A DNA stretch of 64,000 bases from UBA1413 sp964461455 (GTDB taxonomy: Bacteria; Bacteroidota; Bacteroidia; Bacteroidales; Prolixibacteraceae): positions 12,079 to 76,078 of the forward strand of contig CAYWUJ010000010.1 in the NCBI GenBank assembly GCA_964461455.1, in the 5' to 3' direction. Below the pieces are notes generated by a model. That model saw only the letters and a list, made by a program, of their open reading frames with translations, was not told where the DNA came from and searched no databases. Made by a program: the position numbers and the translations under genes. This document shows positions 24,817 through 34,621 of this stretch, in pieces (within the stretch, counting starts at the first letter, position 1; each line of letters opens with the position of its first letter).

Positions 24817-27800
24817 TTAGCGGCTGAAGAACAATTTTCCCGACTTCGTGGCCAGCTGTCCCTGTGGCGACCTGATGGTGATACGGTAAAGGTAGAGGCC
24901 ACTACGGAGAGGAACTCCTCTTTCTGCCGGGGTCCACCGCAAAGGGTTGCTACGGGTCCCCACGGAAGAAACCGTCGTCTGGAACTGGTCGACCCGGCTG
25001 CCGGTGATATCAAAGACCTCCACCAGGGTCTTGAAAACCCCATCGGGCTGGTTATGGGTGAAGATAAAATCGGTATGTTCCGTCACGGGGTTGGGAGAAT
25101 TGCCGATGGTCTCAATGAAAAAGTCACCCGAAACACGGAAGGTGATCTCCTGCGTGGTGGGATTATTGGCCACATCCCAAACCCTGACCTGAAGGGTATG
25201 CTCCCCCGAAGAGAGATCCCTCAACGGATAGCGGATGGTCCCCCGGGTGAAATCGTCTTTTGCCGACTTATAAAAATCATTGAGCACCAGAACATTGGAG
25301 AAGTCCCCGTCGAGAATGGCCGTGATGTCATGGCCTATCCCCGTCCCTACGGTGCTGATGCCGTTTTCATCTGACACCTCGGCAATCAATAGGGGATTCC
25401 GGCTGGTCACCCCTCCGTCGATGAAGTTTTTATCATCCATGTAGAGCTGTACCTCCGGCCCCCGGGTGTCAGTAACCTGGTCCCCTCCGGAACCGCCGAT
25501 CATGAAATCTTCAAAGGCTCCGTGAGCGTCGGTCTCTCCGTTCTGGGCATAGTAGAGGATTTTTCCGTTGCCCAGACTGTAGGAGATGTCCTTGGGAATC
25601 ACAAAGCTGAAGCTGAAACCTCCGTCGGTGACCGTGGCTTCTCCCTTGTATATAATGCTGTTCTGCAACTTATAGCTGAATGGGGTGGCACCGCTGTTCC
25701 CCAGGGTCTGGCGCATGGCAGCCTTGTCATAGACCACCGCGGTGACCTCTCCGTTGAAATCAGTTAGTTTCTTGCCCAAATGGTCGTGAATCTCACCGGT
25801 AACGGTGACCCTGCTCAGGGCTTTCAGGGTATCGGCCAGCTGACCGGTCGCTTTGCCGTTGACGGTATTGGTCACCACCTTGTATTTAGGGTAACTCAGC
25901 CTCAAAGCCGGGTCGGCCAGAAGTGTAAAATTTCGCTTGTTCAGGGTATTCAGGGTGTTAATCTTGGCCAGACGCATGATATCGCCCATCCTGAAATTCT
26001 CCCCCTGGGCATCCTTCTCAAAAGCGTACTGGTAAAAATTCCGGCTCAGTAAAAAGTTGGAATAGGCATACACCACCCGGGTGGTCGAAAACAAACCAAT
26101 TCCTCCCCCATTGGGATTCAAAAGGATGTATTCCCCCGCCGACGTTTCGGTATCGTCAAAACGGCTGAATTCACAGGTGGCCGTCACAAAAATCGGCAGG
26201 TTGTTGGAATTCGACCAGGAATTGATGGAGGAGACATCCATCACTCTCTCATCGGCCAGGAAGCGGGCATTGGCATGGCCCACATAATTGAGGATCAGCA
26301 CCCCGTCTTTCACCTGCCGGTTGATGGCCTCCACCACTCCGGGATACCGCTCCACACCGGCGGTCGACTGTTGCGGCCAGGCATCAAAATAGACCTTCTC
26401 GGTCTGAAACTCCCGGTGAAAGGCATTCACCTGGTTGGCCAGCGTCTCGGAATCCGACATGTGGAGATTACCATCCTCATCATCACCGATGAAACAGAGA
26501 TTGGTACGCCATATTCCCAGCGATGACGGCGAATTATAGGAGAGGATCTTATCGGTGACGATGGTGGCCTCATAAACCGTCGATACCGGCAACCGGCCGA
26601 TGCCCAGATCCACCTGTCCGCTATATACACTCTCCCCCTCATCAAGGATCACAAAATAGTCATCAGAAACAAAAGAAGAGGTGGGAGTCAGCGAATTGTC
26701 GGACTGGAACGTGGGGATGAAAGCCTTGTTGGCCCCGGTGATGTTTCTGTTGTCGAAACAGCCATCCCCGAAAAGCAAGACATATTTGATTTTTCTGTCC
26801 CTGTCCCTGAGCATTCTGAGGAAATTCCTGATGGCGGTGGCATCGGGACTTCCCGAGCCGAACTCATTGTACACCTGGGTGGTGGTGACCACCTCAACAT
26901 CCATACCGTCGGCACTCCGGTGAAAACCGGCCACCTGATCAGCCTGGGCCATGAAGTCGGGATGGGTGATGATGACATAATCGGGAACATCCATGGCATG
27001 GAGGTTTTGCGCGGGCACCTCTCCCACCAGCAGAGGCTCGGGGAAATTCCCTGCGGGACTAAAGGCCAGATATTCACGCAGCGAACCGGCAGGGCGGGTA
27101 AAGAGCAGCTGAGAGCCCTGAAAGGTCACGGGGATCTCCACGGGAAGCAGGGGATCTGTGATATCAAAAACCCGCGTTCCTGCCACTGCATTCTCCAAAA
27201 CGAAGCGGGCCACCCGGCCAGCCCCCATACTCCTGGTATCCCTGAAAAGAAGCTCATCGCTTCCCATCCTCAACTGGCGGCGCCAGTTGACGGTGATATG
27301 GTCGAGATACCCTTCGGCAAGGGCATTCGTCGTGGTAAAGGTAAGGGATACCGCTAATGAGGACGAGGTGAGGGGAACCATATACACCCTCTGCCGCTCA
27401 TCGGCGTAAGTGGTGGTCTCGTTTTCCATGTTTACCGCAGTGAAGGCGATGGCCTCCTGCCTGACTTGGTTCACGGAAACATCAAAAACGGAAGCCACCT
27501 GCGAACGACCGACTCCCCTGACAAGGACCCGGGCCTGCTCCCCCTGAAGGGGCTGATCACACATGAGGGTGAAATTCCGGGTAGTCCCCGGCACAAACTT
27601 CTCGCCGAACCATTGCTGCCCCGATCTGATTAAATTATAACTTTCTGACTCGTACCGGGTCATGTCATCAAAGGAGGTGACACTGTGCGTAAATTCTGCT
27701 CCCGCAGAAGCCGCCATTTCCACCGAAAAAGAGGCACTCTCCTGGGTCAGGAAATAAGTGCTCTCCTCACTGTAAGGATTGACAGTATGGAAAAAAAGGC

Positions 27801-28176
27801 CTGCCGAAAGGTTATAGCGCCATGAAATCGTTCCCGTGGAATAGAAAAACAGACAATCCTTGCCCGAACCATCCTTGCCCCGCCAGGTGCGGTTCCGCAC
27901 CAGATCATCGGGAGGAGGATCCCCCAGGGATTCTTCCATCTTGGTCCCTCCGTTCCCGTATACATTGACCAGCTCAGGAGAGGAAAAACCCCAGCTTTTT
28001 AATTTATCATAAGTTACTTTATAAACCCCTTTCTTTGAGGTTCTTATTTTCAACCACTTACCATTAGCCAGGACAGAAGAATTCTTCCAGGAAACGGCTG
28101 TGGTTTCTGCCCGGGCCCCGGGTCCACTCCCCCAAAACGGCAGCATGAGTATGATAACTGCTAAAAATCTGTACAT
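24817..28176 (-). CDS. porU: Type IX secretion system sortase PorU
   Basis: A 1119-aa gingipain-like (C25) cysteine protease that cleaves the C-terminal signal of T9SS cargo on the cell surface and attaches it to a glycolipid. A signal peptide lies at about 1-23. The C25 domain covers about 400-780, with catalytic His634 in YVGHA and Cys668 in TATCEF. Ig-like modules follow, and the C terminus (about 1035-1119, ending GKLFFSR) is a T9SS-type domain that PorU keeps uncleaved. porV lies downstream and gldJ is divergent, an order known from T9SS-positive Bacteroidota. Confidence 0.95.
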   Translation of the reverse strand: MYRFLAVIILMLPFWGSGPGARAETTAVSWKNSSVLANGKWLKIRTSKKGVYKVTYDKLKSWGFSSPELVNVYGNGGTKMEESLGDPPPDDLVRNRTWRGKDGSGKDCLFFYSTGTISWRYNLSAGLFFHTVNPYSEESTYFLTQESASFSVEMAASAGAEFTHSVTSFDDMTRYESESYNLIRSGQQWFGEKFVPGTTRNFTLMCDQPLQGEQARVLVRGVGRSQVASVFDVSVNQVRQEAIAFTAVNMENETTTYADERQRVYMVPLTSSSLAVSLTFTTTNALAEGYLDHITVNWRRQLRMGSDELLFRDTRSMGAGRVARFVLENAVAGTRVFDITDPLLPVEIPVTFQGSQLLFTRPAGSLREYLAFSPAGNFPEPLLVGEVPAQNLHAMDVPDYVIITHPDFMAQADQVAGFHRSADGMDVEVVTTTQVYNEFGSGSPDATAIRNFLRMLRDRDRKIKYVLLFGDGCFDNRNITGANKAFIPTFQSDNSLTPTSSFVSDDYFVILDEGESVYSGQVDLGIGRLPVSTVYEATIVTDKILSYNSPSSLGIWRTNLCFIGDDEDGNLHMSDSETLANQVNAFHREFQTEKVYFDAWPQQSTAGVERYPGVVEAINRQVKDGVLILNYVGHANARFLADERVMDVSSINSWSNSNNLPIFVTATCEFSRFDDTETSAGEYILLNPNGGGIGLFSTTRVVYAYSNFLLSRNFYQYAFEKDAQGENFRMGDIMRLAKINTLNTLNKRNFTLLADPALRLSYPKYKVVTNTVNGKATGQLADTLKALSRVTVTGEIHDHLGKKLTDFNGEVTAVVYDKAAMRQTLGNSGATPFSYKLQNSIIYKGEATVTDGGFSFSFVIPKDISYSLGNGKILYYAQNGETDAHGAFEDFMIGGSGGDQVTDTRGPEVQLYMDDKNFIDGGVTSRNPLLIAEVSDENGISTVGTGIGHDITAILDGDFSNVLVLNDFYKSAKDDFTRGTIRYPLRDLSSGEHTLQVRVWDVANNPTTQEITFRVSGDFFIETIGNSPNPVTEHTDFIFTHNQPDGVFKTLVEVFDITGSRVDQFQTTVSSVGTRSNPLRWTPAERGVPLRSGLYLYRITIRSPQGQLATKSGKLFFSR

Positions 28177-28262
28177 GCGATTGATCTGTTAAACAACAAA
28201 CGGCGTCACCCTGCGTTTATTGCCATATCAGGCAGGGCATAAACGGCGGCTTGCTGACACCA

Positions 28263-28270
28263 CAAAAATA
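28263..28270 (-). promoter_or_regulatory. -7 promoter box TATTTTTG for porU
   Basis: Exact TAnnTTTG match on the minus strand in the 205-base porU/gldJ divergent gap, 86 bases before the porU start. It is back to back with the gldJ box, so the two T9SS transcripts share one control region. Confidence 0.45.
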
Positions 28271-28336
28271 ACAGTTATTGAAATGATAGGTTCTAAATAA
28301 TCGCAAAGCTGAACAATATTGATTGTCCAAATAAGT

Positions 28337-28344
28337 TATATTTG
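28337..28344 (+). promoter_or_regulatory. -7 promoter box TATATTTG for gldJ
   Basis: Exact TAnnTTTG match 37 bases before the gldJ ATG at 28382. The box lies inside the longer open frame that starts at 28319, which rules that upstream start out. Confidence 0.5.
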
Positions 28345-28381
28345 TGTCGTTCAAAAATCCTTATTTAAATTTTTTCATAAG

Positions 28382-29812
28382 ATGAACCGTAAATTACTGG
28401 TATACATACTTGTAGTTTTAGCAGCAACTGGTTGCAGCATCAAGAAGCAGAACAGCTCCAGAACTACCGGGTGGAAATATAATGATCCGGAAACCGGAAA
28501 CATACCCTATTTATCAGGCTACGAACAAGAAGCAGGTCCCGGATTGATTTTTATTGAAGGGGGGACCTTCACCATGGGACGTGTTGAAGAGGATGTGATG
28601 TCGAAGTGGGACAACACGCCGCGCAGGGTTACCGTGGCTTCCTTCTATATGGATGAAACCGAAGTCTCCAATCAGGATTACCGTGAGTTCGTTTACTGGA
28701 TTGAGCGGGTTTATCCGGGCGACAGGGCTAAAAAGGAGTCGGTACTTCCCGACACTCTGACCTGGAGGGAGGAACTGGCGTACAATGAACCTTACATCCA
28801 GAACTATTTCCGGCATCCTGCCTATTCCGACTATCCGGTGGTCGGTGTTTCCTGGGTTCAGGCCAATGCCTACTGTCAGTGGCGTACCGACCGCGTCAAC
28901 GAACAAATACTGGTCGACAAGGGGATCATCACCCATGATCCCTCCCAGAATAGCGAGAACATTTTCACCACCGACACCTATCTTGCCGGCATGTACCAGG
29001 GGACTGCCGGCAACAAACCCCAGGAGAATGCCGACGGGACAGCCCGCAAGGTGAGATGGGAAGATGGGATCCTTCTCCCCACCTACCGTCTTCCCACCGA
29101 GGCCGAATGGGAATATGCCGCCCTGGGTCTTATCGGAAATGCCGAAAATGAACTTCTCACCGACCGCAAAATGTTTCCCTGGAACGGCACCTACATGCGT
29201 GAAGCCGACAAGAAAACCAAAGGACGTATGCAGGCCAACTTCACCCGTGGCCGCGGTGACCTGATGGGAATGGCCGGAGCCCTCAACGACAGGGCCGACA
29301 TCGCCTCCACCATCAAATCTTACGACCCCAATGACTATGGCCTTTATTGCATGGCCGGAAATGTCAACGAATGGGTTGCTGACGTTTACCGCCCCCTTTC
29401 CAACCGCGACGTCGCCGAATTCCAGCCCTTCCGCGGAAATGTCTTCACCGTTCCCCAAAAAGATGAAAGCGGCAACCTGACCCGCGATGAATATGGCGTG
29501 ATGCGCCTCGACACCCTGGCCGACTACCGGAATTTCAAGGACGGAGACCCCAACTCCCAGATCATCGAAGGAGACCAATGGACCGCCGTACAAAACAATA
29601 CCACCCAAAACATGTACATCCAGGATGACCGGCAGGGCTCATTCTCATCCCTCGTGGGCGATGATGTCCGCGTTTACAAGGGAGGATCCTGGAAAGACCG
29701 TCCCTATTGGCTTACCCCGGGAACCCGCCGCTTCCTCCAGGAAACAAAATCACAGAATGACCTGGGATTCCGCTGCGCCATGACCCGCGTGGGAAGCCCC
29801 GGAGGTTTCTGA
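28382..29812 (+). CDS. gldJ: GldJ-type T9SS/gliding lipoprotein (SUMF1/FGE fold)
   Basis: A 476-aa outer-membrane lipoprotein with a formylglycine-generating-enzyme-like fold, structurally related to GldK/PorK, needed for T9SS and gliding in Flavobacterium. The signal peptide ends in the lipobox AATGCS. SUMF1 segments are clear: FIEGGTFTMGRVEEDV, the strand motif FYMDETEVSNQDYREFV, LPTEAEWEYAA, and the end FRCAMTRVG. The call of GldJ and not GldK rests on the neighbouring porU-porV pair, since gldJ is the usual neighbour and gldK would precede gldL. ATG at 28382 is chosen because the -7 box lies just upstream. Confidence 0.85.
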   Translation: MNRKLLVYILVVLAATGCSIKKQNSSRTTGWKYNDPETGNIPYLSGYEQEAGPGLIFIEGGTFTMGRVEEDVMSKWDNTPRRVTVASFYMDETEVSNQDYREFVYWIERVYPGDRAKKESVLPDTLTWREELAYNEPYIQNYFRHPAYSDYPVVGVSWVQANAYCQWRTDRVNEQILVDKGIITHDPSQNSENIFTTDTYLAGMYQGTAGNKPQENADGTARKVRWEDGILLPTYRLPTEAEWEYAALGLIGNAENELLTDRKMFPWNGTYMREADKKTKGRMQANFTRGRGDLMGMAGALNDRADIASTIKSYDPNDYGLYCMAGNVNEWVADVYRPLSNRDVAEFQPFRGNVFTVPQKDESGNLTRDEYGVMRLDTLADYRNFKDGDPNSQIIEGDQWTAVQNNTTQNMYIQDDRQGSFSSLVGDDVRVYKGGSWKDRPYWLTPGTRRFLQETKSQNDLGFRCAMTRVGSPGGF

Positions 29813-29854
29813 CACCCTGCCAAATCACGCTTATTCCGATAAAAGACAAAAATG

Positions 29855-29895
29855 AGCGGGCACCAGGATTTGCAACTCCCGATGCCCGCTTTTTA
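29855..29895. terminator. Bidirectional terminator between gldJ and the ferritin-like gene
   Basis: Arms AGCGGGCA (29855-29862) and TGCCCGCT (29883-29890) pair over 8 bp; TTTTT follows on the plus strand and a run of A precedes the left arm, giving a U run in the other direction as well. It sits between two convergent genes. Confidence 0.75.
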
Positions 29896-29978
29896 AACAG
29901 TACTAAATCACTCTAAAATACCGCCGGCGGAAATCGCCACCCCACGGCAGAACCGGCGGGCAGAACGATCACCTGAGG

Positions 29979-30491
29979 TTAAAGTCTGATTTTCTTCCAC
30001 TCCTCCTTCATGCGATCCAAATCGGCCAGCCAATCCTCAATGTCGTTTTCATGCTCCAGCTCTTCATTCAGGATCTGCACCGCCATTTGGTGGGTGGAGT
30101 GATCCTTTCCTGAGGTGAAGTCGGCAATCTCCTTATACCGCTGAATGGCGCAACGCTCACCCTTCAGATTCTGTTCAAGGATCACCTCGATGTAAGGGTC
30201 GGCAGGCTCATCATAAGAACACCGCGCCAGCTTTACCCACGCATTCGGATTGATCACGGGAGTCCCCCCCAGCTGAATGATCCGGTTAACCACCAAAACG
30301 GCATGGTTCAGCTCCTGGTCGGCATGCAGCAACAACTCAGGCTCCACCTCGCTGCGCATGGGCCCTTCCATCAGGCGGGCTCCAATCCAGTACTGGTAAT
30401 ACGCCAGCCACTCCTCCGACAGGGCGGCATTGAGCATCTCCAAAAGTTGGTCCACATCAACCGATGCGACCTTGATTGCTTGTTTTCCCAT
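29979..30491 (-). CDS. Dps-like ferritin (DPSL/thioferritin type)
   Basis: A 170-aa four-helix iron-storage or peroxide-protection protein. Di-iron ligands follow the ferritin pattern: Glu26 or Glu27, Glu60-x-x-His63, Glu106 or Glu112, and Glu144-x-x-His147. Cys91 (ARCSYDEP) and Cys114 (GERC) form the cysteine pair that marks the DPSL group known from Sulfolobus and Bacteroides fragilis. It should oxidise Fe(II) with peroxide and store iron in the cytoplasm. It is monocistronic, with its own TATCTTTG promoter box and a bidirectional terminator. Confidence 0.75.
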   Translation of the reverse strand: MGKQAIKVASVDVDQLLEMLNAALSEEWLAYYQYWIGARLMEGPMRSEVEPELLLHADQELNHAVLVVNRIIQLGGTPVINPNAWVKLARCSYDEPADPYIEVILEQNLKGERCAIQRYKEIADFTSGKDHSTHQMAVQILNEELEHENDIEDWLADLDRMKEEWKKIRL

Positions 30492-30924
30492 AATATCAGT
30501 TATTAGAAATGTTTGTATTCCTTGACTTTCTTCCTCTGCTCTTCAAAGATAAAGATGTTTTCCGATTGATAATCGCGCCCTGACCAGTGAATTCTCGCTA
30601 AAAATGCCGCTGTCAGATCCACTTTCTCCTTTCGGGAATGACTCATCGACCCCCTTCCTGAAAACCTTCAGCACCCTCCTCTTCCTGTTGTCCATCAAAC
30701 ACTTAGCTGTATCTTCCCCCTGAAAGAAAATGGAGGAAAAATAATTTCGGAAAAAATGACATGTAACATAAACTATACTATTTAAAAATCGTAAATTTTT
30801 ACCATAAAAATTCATTCTCTTTCCTGACTTGAAACCATAAACCAACCAAGTCTTAGTTCTGAACGCCGGCTCTCCCTTTCCTGGTTGATCTGACGTCATT
30901 TTAGAAAACCTAATATCCAATACA
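30492..30924. other. Gene-free A/T-rich intergenic region
   Basis: 433 bases between divergent genes. It contains the ferritin promoter at 30544-30551; the only open frame of any length (30543-30920, minus) runs across that promoter and has an odd composition, so I do not call it. I see no clear promoter box for the large cargo gene at 30925, no tRNA and no convincing hairpin. Confidence 0.6.
30544..30551 (-). promoter_or_regulatory. -7 promoter box TATCTTTG for the Dps-like gene
   Basis: Exact TAnnTTTG match on the minus strand, 52 bases before the start of the ferritin-like gene. Confidence 0.5.
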
Positions 30925-33900
30925 ATGAAAACCTGTTTTTTGATTTTATTCCTGTTTTTTTACACCTTCTCCATTGGTGGAAATTCGGCGCGTTTGTATG
31001 CCGGAGAACCGGATTCTCAGGGCACCCCCCCCCAGGGGAACAACAGTTATGCCGTGCCTGCAACGTCGACCCCTGATTCCCTGACTACGGCTACATATAA
31101 CGGAGGAAACTCCGCCGGCATTATGTTTGACGTTCAGGTGAAAGATTATAACCTCTCCATCCACTCCTTTGACATGTACATGTATACCTATGGTCAGTAT
31201 GGCGGATCACGGAGGGTCTATTTTTATTACAAGGAAGGGACCTACTGGGGAGCCGAACATGAACCCATGAATTGGATATTACACGATTCGGTGGATGTCC
31301 ATATGTCGGGTGAAAATTACCAGAATAACGTCTACATTCCCATCATCCTGAACAAGGCCATCCCCTTGCAGGCTGGGAAAATATACGGCATATACATCAC
31401 CCAGGGGTTGGAAAATGAAAATAACATTTTTAACTGTACCGGACTCCCTCCCATATCCAACGGACGGCTGACTATTTTTCCCGGGACTAAACTACAAAAC
31501 CGCAGGTTTCTGAACGGCGACTTCCCGGAAACGGACCGTAAGGATGGGTATATGTTTTCCGGGACGATTCATTATGATTACAGTTTTGAATGCCCGGAAG
31601 ATATTGTTGTGAATAATGAACCCGGAACCTGCGGGGCCCGGGTCAATTATCCTTCGCTGACGGCAGAAGGCGGACTGAACAGCGGTGCTGTTTTTCCGGC
31701 AGGAACGACTCCCGCTTCCGTTTCGGTCACCGATGCCAGTAACAATACCACCTACAATTGCAACCTGGATGTTATGGTCCATGACACCGAGAAACCCAAC
31801 TTTGGTTTCGGGGAGGTGGGTCCCATCAGGGCGGATTTCTTCGACGGCATCAGTTTTAACAAATCTCTGGCATACCAGGGGTACGACCTGGCGTCGTTTG
31901 CCTGGAAATATGCGGAGACCGTCGCGGCCATAAATTTTAACTGGGGAACCAGTTTCCCCCGCGCCGACCTTTTGGGCACCCAATACTTCTCGGTCCGCTT
32001 TACCTCTTCCTTCACCGCTCCGGTCACGGGCACCTATTCCTTCAGAACGGTGACCGACGACGGGGTGAGGTTGTATCTCAACAACACGCTAATGTTTGAT
32101 GAATGGCGTTTGATGGACAATGGGTCTTCTTCCTGCAACATTGATCTGACAGAGGGAGAGACGATCCCTGTTATGATGGAGTATTATGCGTATTATGTTA
32201 AGGCAGAAGCCTATCTCTATTATATATCTCCCGGTTCTGCGGAAAAGATCTTCGCAACTGTACCAAAAGTTTACGAAGAGAAGGTGGTAGAGACCCAAGA
32301 GTGTTTCTATAAGGTTCAGGGCACGGAATTCGACCCCGTTACCGGGGACAACTGTGCACTGACACTCACCAACGATCACAATCATTTATCTTCCCTTTCA
32401 GATGCAGAATTCCCTGCCGGCACCACCCCCGTGGTTTGGACTGCCACCGATGCAGCCGGGAATGTCTCCACCTGCAGTTACCAAGTGACCGTCACCGGGA
32501 AGCTCCCCCCGGTGGCTGTTTGCCAGAACATCACGGCACAACTCGATGCCGGCGGGAATGTGACCATTGCCGAAAATGCCGTGGACAACGGTTCATTTGA
32601 CCCCTGCGGAAAGGTGACCTTTGATACCGACAAGACCAGCTTCTCCTGCGCTGATCTGGGCCCTAACCAGGTCGTTCTGACCGTTACCGACGAATGGGGA
32701 AATTCAGCCACCTGCAGTGCAACGGTGGAAATCCAGGACACCCTTCCTCCACTTCCTTTGCTTCATCCACACACCGTGTACCTGACTGACCAGGGAGAGT
32801 GGACCCTGAACGCCAGCGATATCGCCATAATAACGGCAGGTACCACCGACAACTGTACCCAACCTCAAGAACTTGACATAAGTATTTCCCCGATGACTTT
32901 TAGCTGCCAGGAGAGCACCCTTCCCTCCGTGGAACTGACGGTTATGGTGACCGATGCCGAAGGGAACACCGCCACCGGAACGGTTGAACTGATGGTGAGG
33001 GACAACATCATCCCCTTGGTTCTGTGCAAGGATATCACGATTCAGCTTGACGCCGGCGGAAATGCTGCCATTGCGGAAGATGCCGTGGACAACGGCTCGT
33101 CTGATGCCTGTGGAGTGGCAACCATTGATACCGACAAGACCAGCTTCTCCTGCGCTGATCAGGGCCCCAACCAGGTCGTTCTGACCGTTACCGATCTTTC
33201 CGGAAATTCAGCTACCTGTACTGCCCTGGTGACCGTGGAAGACCGGATCCCACCAATCCTTCAACTCCGCAATCATTGTGTTTTCCTGACCGAAAAGGGC
33301 AAATGGACCCTGAATAACTCAGATATTGCACAAATAACGGCAGGAAGCACCGACAACTGTCCGGGAGCAGAAAATCTTGTTTTTCACTTATCCAAAAGAA
33401 GCTTTGGGTGCAGTGATGCCTATCCGCCGTTCCCGGAAGTGATGGTTTCTGTCACCGATGCCGGAGGAAACACATCAACCGGCACCTTTGAACTGATGGT
33501 GCTGGATACCATCACTCCCGTCGCCAAATGCCGGAATATCGAAGTGGAACTAGACGCCTTCGGAATGGCCCTGGTGGTGCCAGGATTTGTGAACGAGGGG
33601 GGCGACCGGGAAAATGTTCCTGAATGGGCTCAGTATTACCAGGACCTGGAAGGGGGAAGCTATGACAACTGCGGAATTGCCGGAATGGTCCTGAATAAGA
33701 GCATCTTCACCCGCCAGGATATAGGCATGAATGACGTCGTGCTGACCGTTACGGATCCCGGCGGCAACAGTGCTGCATGCCAGGCCACAGTCACCGTTTC
33801 CGATCCTTTTGCTGAAGAAGCCGGAACTGCCCAGGAATCGGATGAAGTGGTCACCCCCCCGGTTGTGCCCAACTCAGCCCCTACCCTGGCAGACTTGACC

Positions 33901-34521
33901 GATATGGAGATTACTAATGAGCCACAAGAGTTAAGGGTGGCCCTGACCAATATCACCCCCGGTACCGAAACGTCACAAATGGTCACCCTCACGGCATCTG
34001 CTGATAACCCCCTGCTGATCACCGGCATGGAAGTGATCCACCAATCGGGAGCAACCACAGGAAACCTGCTGATCACCTTTGCCGCCGGCACCACCGGAGA
34101 AGCCCTGGTGACCATTACCGTCAGGGATAACGGAGGGGTGGAAAACGGCGGTACCGATACCACCATAAAGAGTTTCAGGATTAAGGTAACAAAGGTGAAG
34201 GATGAAGAAGTTGCCGAAACGTCCACTACTGAGAACACCAGCGTGGTCACATCATCTGATGGCGTTGCAGAAAACCGGGGAATAAGACTTTATCCGAATC
34301 CTACCATGGGGGTGGTACATATCATAATGTCAGAGAGTGCTCTGAATGAACCAGATATCAGGGTTTATTCGATCGTGGGGAATGAAGTGTTCCGCAGAAC
34401 AGACCTGTCAGGTCCTCAGATCACCGTAGACCTGTCAGGGTATGTTCCGGGAATTTACCTGATCAGGGTGACCTGTGACGGCGATTCTTTCCTGAGGAAA
34501 GTGGTACTGGAAAAACAGTAA
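30925..34521 (+). CDS. Large secreted HYR/PA14 protein with T9SS sorting domain
   Basis: A 1198-aa surface or secreted protein. A signal peptide covers about 1-27. Residues 30-215 form a beta-rich domain without clear family; HYR-type modules start near 220; a PA14 carbohydrate-binding-like domain spans about 298-432; HYR modules continue to about 960, including a 168-residue unit repeated in tandem (separate entry). A Ca-binding-like beta segment covers about 985-1090, and the type A T9SS sorting domain (RLYPNPTMGVVHI to the end, about 1120-1198) closes it. It is probably exported by the PorUV machinery encoded nearby. The module set suggests adhesion to glycans or polysaccharides; no catalytic domain is visible. 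Confidence 0.85.
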   Translation: MKTCFLILFLFFYTFSIGGNSARLYAGEPDSQGTPPQGNNSYAVPATSTPDSLTTATYNGGNSAGIMFDVQVKDYNLSIHSFDMYMYTYGQYGGSRRVYFYYKEGTYWGAEHEPMNWILHDSVDVHMSGENYQNNVYIPIILNKAIPLQAGKIYGIYITQGLENENNIFNCTGLPPISNGRLTIFPGTKLQNRRFLNGDFPETDRKDGYMFSGTIHYDYSFECPEDIVVNNEPGTCGARVNYPSLTAEGGLNSGAVFPAGTTPASVSVTDASNNTTYNCNLDVMVHDTEKPNFGFGEVGPIRADFFDGISFNKSLAYQGYDLASFAWKYAETVAAINFNWGTSFPRADLLGTQYFSVRFTSSFTAPVTGTYSFRTVTDDGVRLYLNNTLMFDEWRLMDNGSSSCNIDLTEGETIPVMMEYYAYYVKAEAYLYYISPGSAEKIFATVPKVYEEKVVETQECFYKVQGTEFDPVTGDNCALTLTNDHNHLSSLSDAEFPAGTTPVVWTATDAAGNVSTCSYQVTVTGKLPPVAVCQNITAQLDAGGNVTIAENAVDNGSFDPCGKVTFDTDKTSFSCADLGPNQVVLTVTDEWGNSATCSATVEIQDTLPPLPLLHPHTVYLTDQGEWTLNASDIAIITAGTTDNCTQPQELDISISPMTFSCQESTLPSVELTVMVTDAEGNTATGTVELMVRDNIIPLVLCKDITIQLDAGGNAAIAEDAVDNGSSDACGVATIDTDKTSFSCADQGPNQVVLTVTDLSGNSATCTALVTVEDRIPPILQLRNHCVFLTEKGKWTLNNSDIAQITAGSTDNCPGAENLVFHLSKRSFGCSDAYPPFPEVMVSVTDAGGNTSTGTFELMVLDTITPVAKCRNIEVELDAFGMALVVPGFVNEGGDRENVPEWAQYYQDLEGGSYDNCGIAGMVLNKSIFTRQDIGMNDVVLTVTDPGGNSAACQATVTVSDPFAEEAGTAQESDEVVTPPVVPNSAPTLADLTDMEITNEPQELRVALTNITPGTETSQMVTLTASADNPLLITGMEVIHQSGATTGNLLITFAAGTTGEALVTITVRDNGGVENGGTDTTIKSFRIKVTKVKDEEVAETSTTENTSVVTSSDGVAENRGIRLYPNPTMGVVHIIMSESALNEPDIRVYSIVGNEVFRRTDLSGPQITVDLSGYVPGIYLIRVTCDGDSFLRKVVLEKQ
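32500..33507 (+). repeat. Tandem 504-bp internal repeat in the HYR protein
   Basis: Two units of 504 bases (168 codons) stand in tandem. The best conserved part, around 32623-32690 and 33127-33194, differs at very few bases (both encode DTDKTSFSCAD then QGPNQ or LGPNQ and VVLTVTD), which points to recent duplication or gene conversion; the flanks are more diverged. Boundaries are approximate. Confidence 0.7.
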
Positions 34522-34621
34522 TCTCACGAAGATTATTACGGATTGCTCAGCACTTTTCCGCTCCTGCCTGGTCCCGGCGGCTACGGCATTTCCCGGGGGC
34601 GCCCCGAAATGACGTGACGGC

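Noticed and set aside
28319..28381. 21-codon upstream extension of gldJ
   Set aside because: The -7 box at 28337-28344 lies within it, and the lipoprotein signal starts exactly at 28382.
30543..30920. 125-codon minus-strand frame between the ferritin and the HYR cargo
   Set aside because: It covers an intergenic region, overlaps the ferritin promoter box and has no domain or conserved-looking pattern. It may be checked by homology, but I do not call it.
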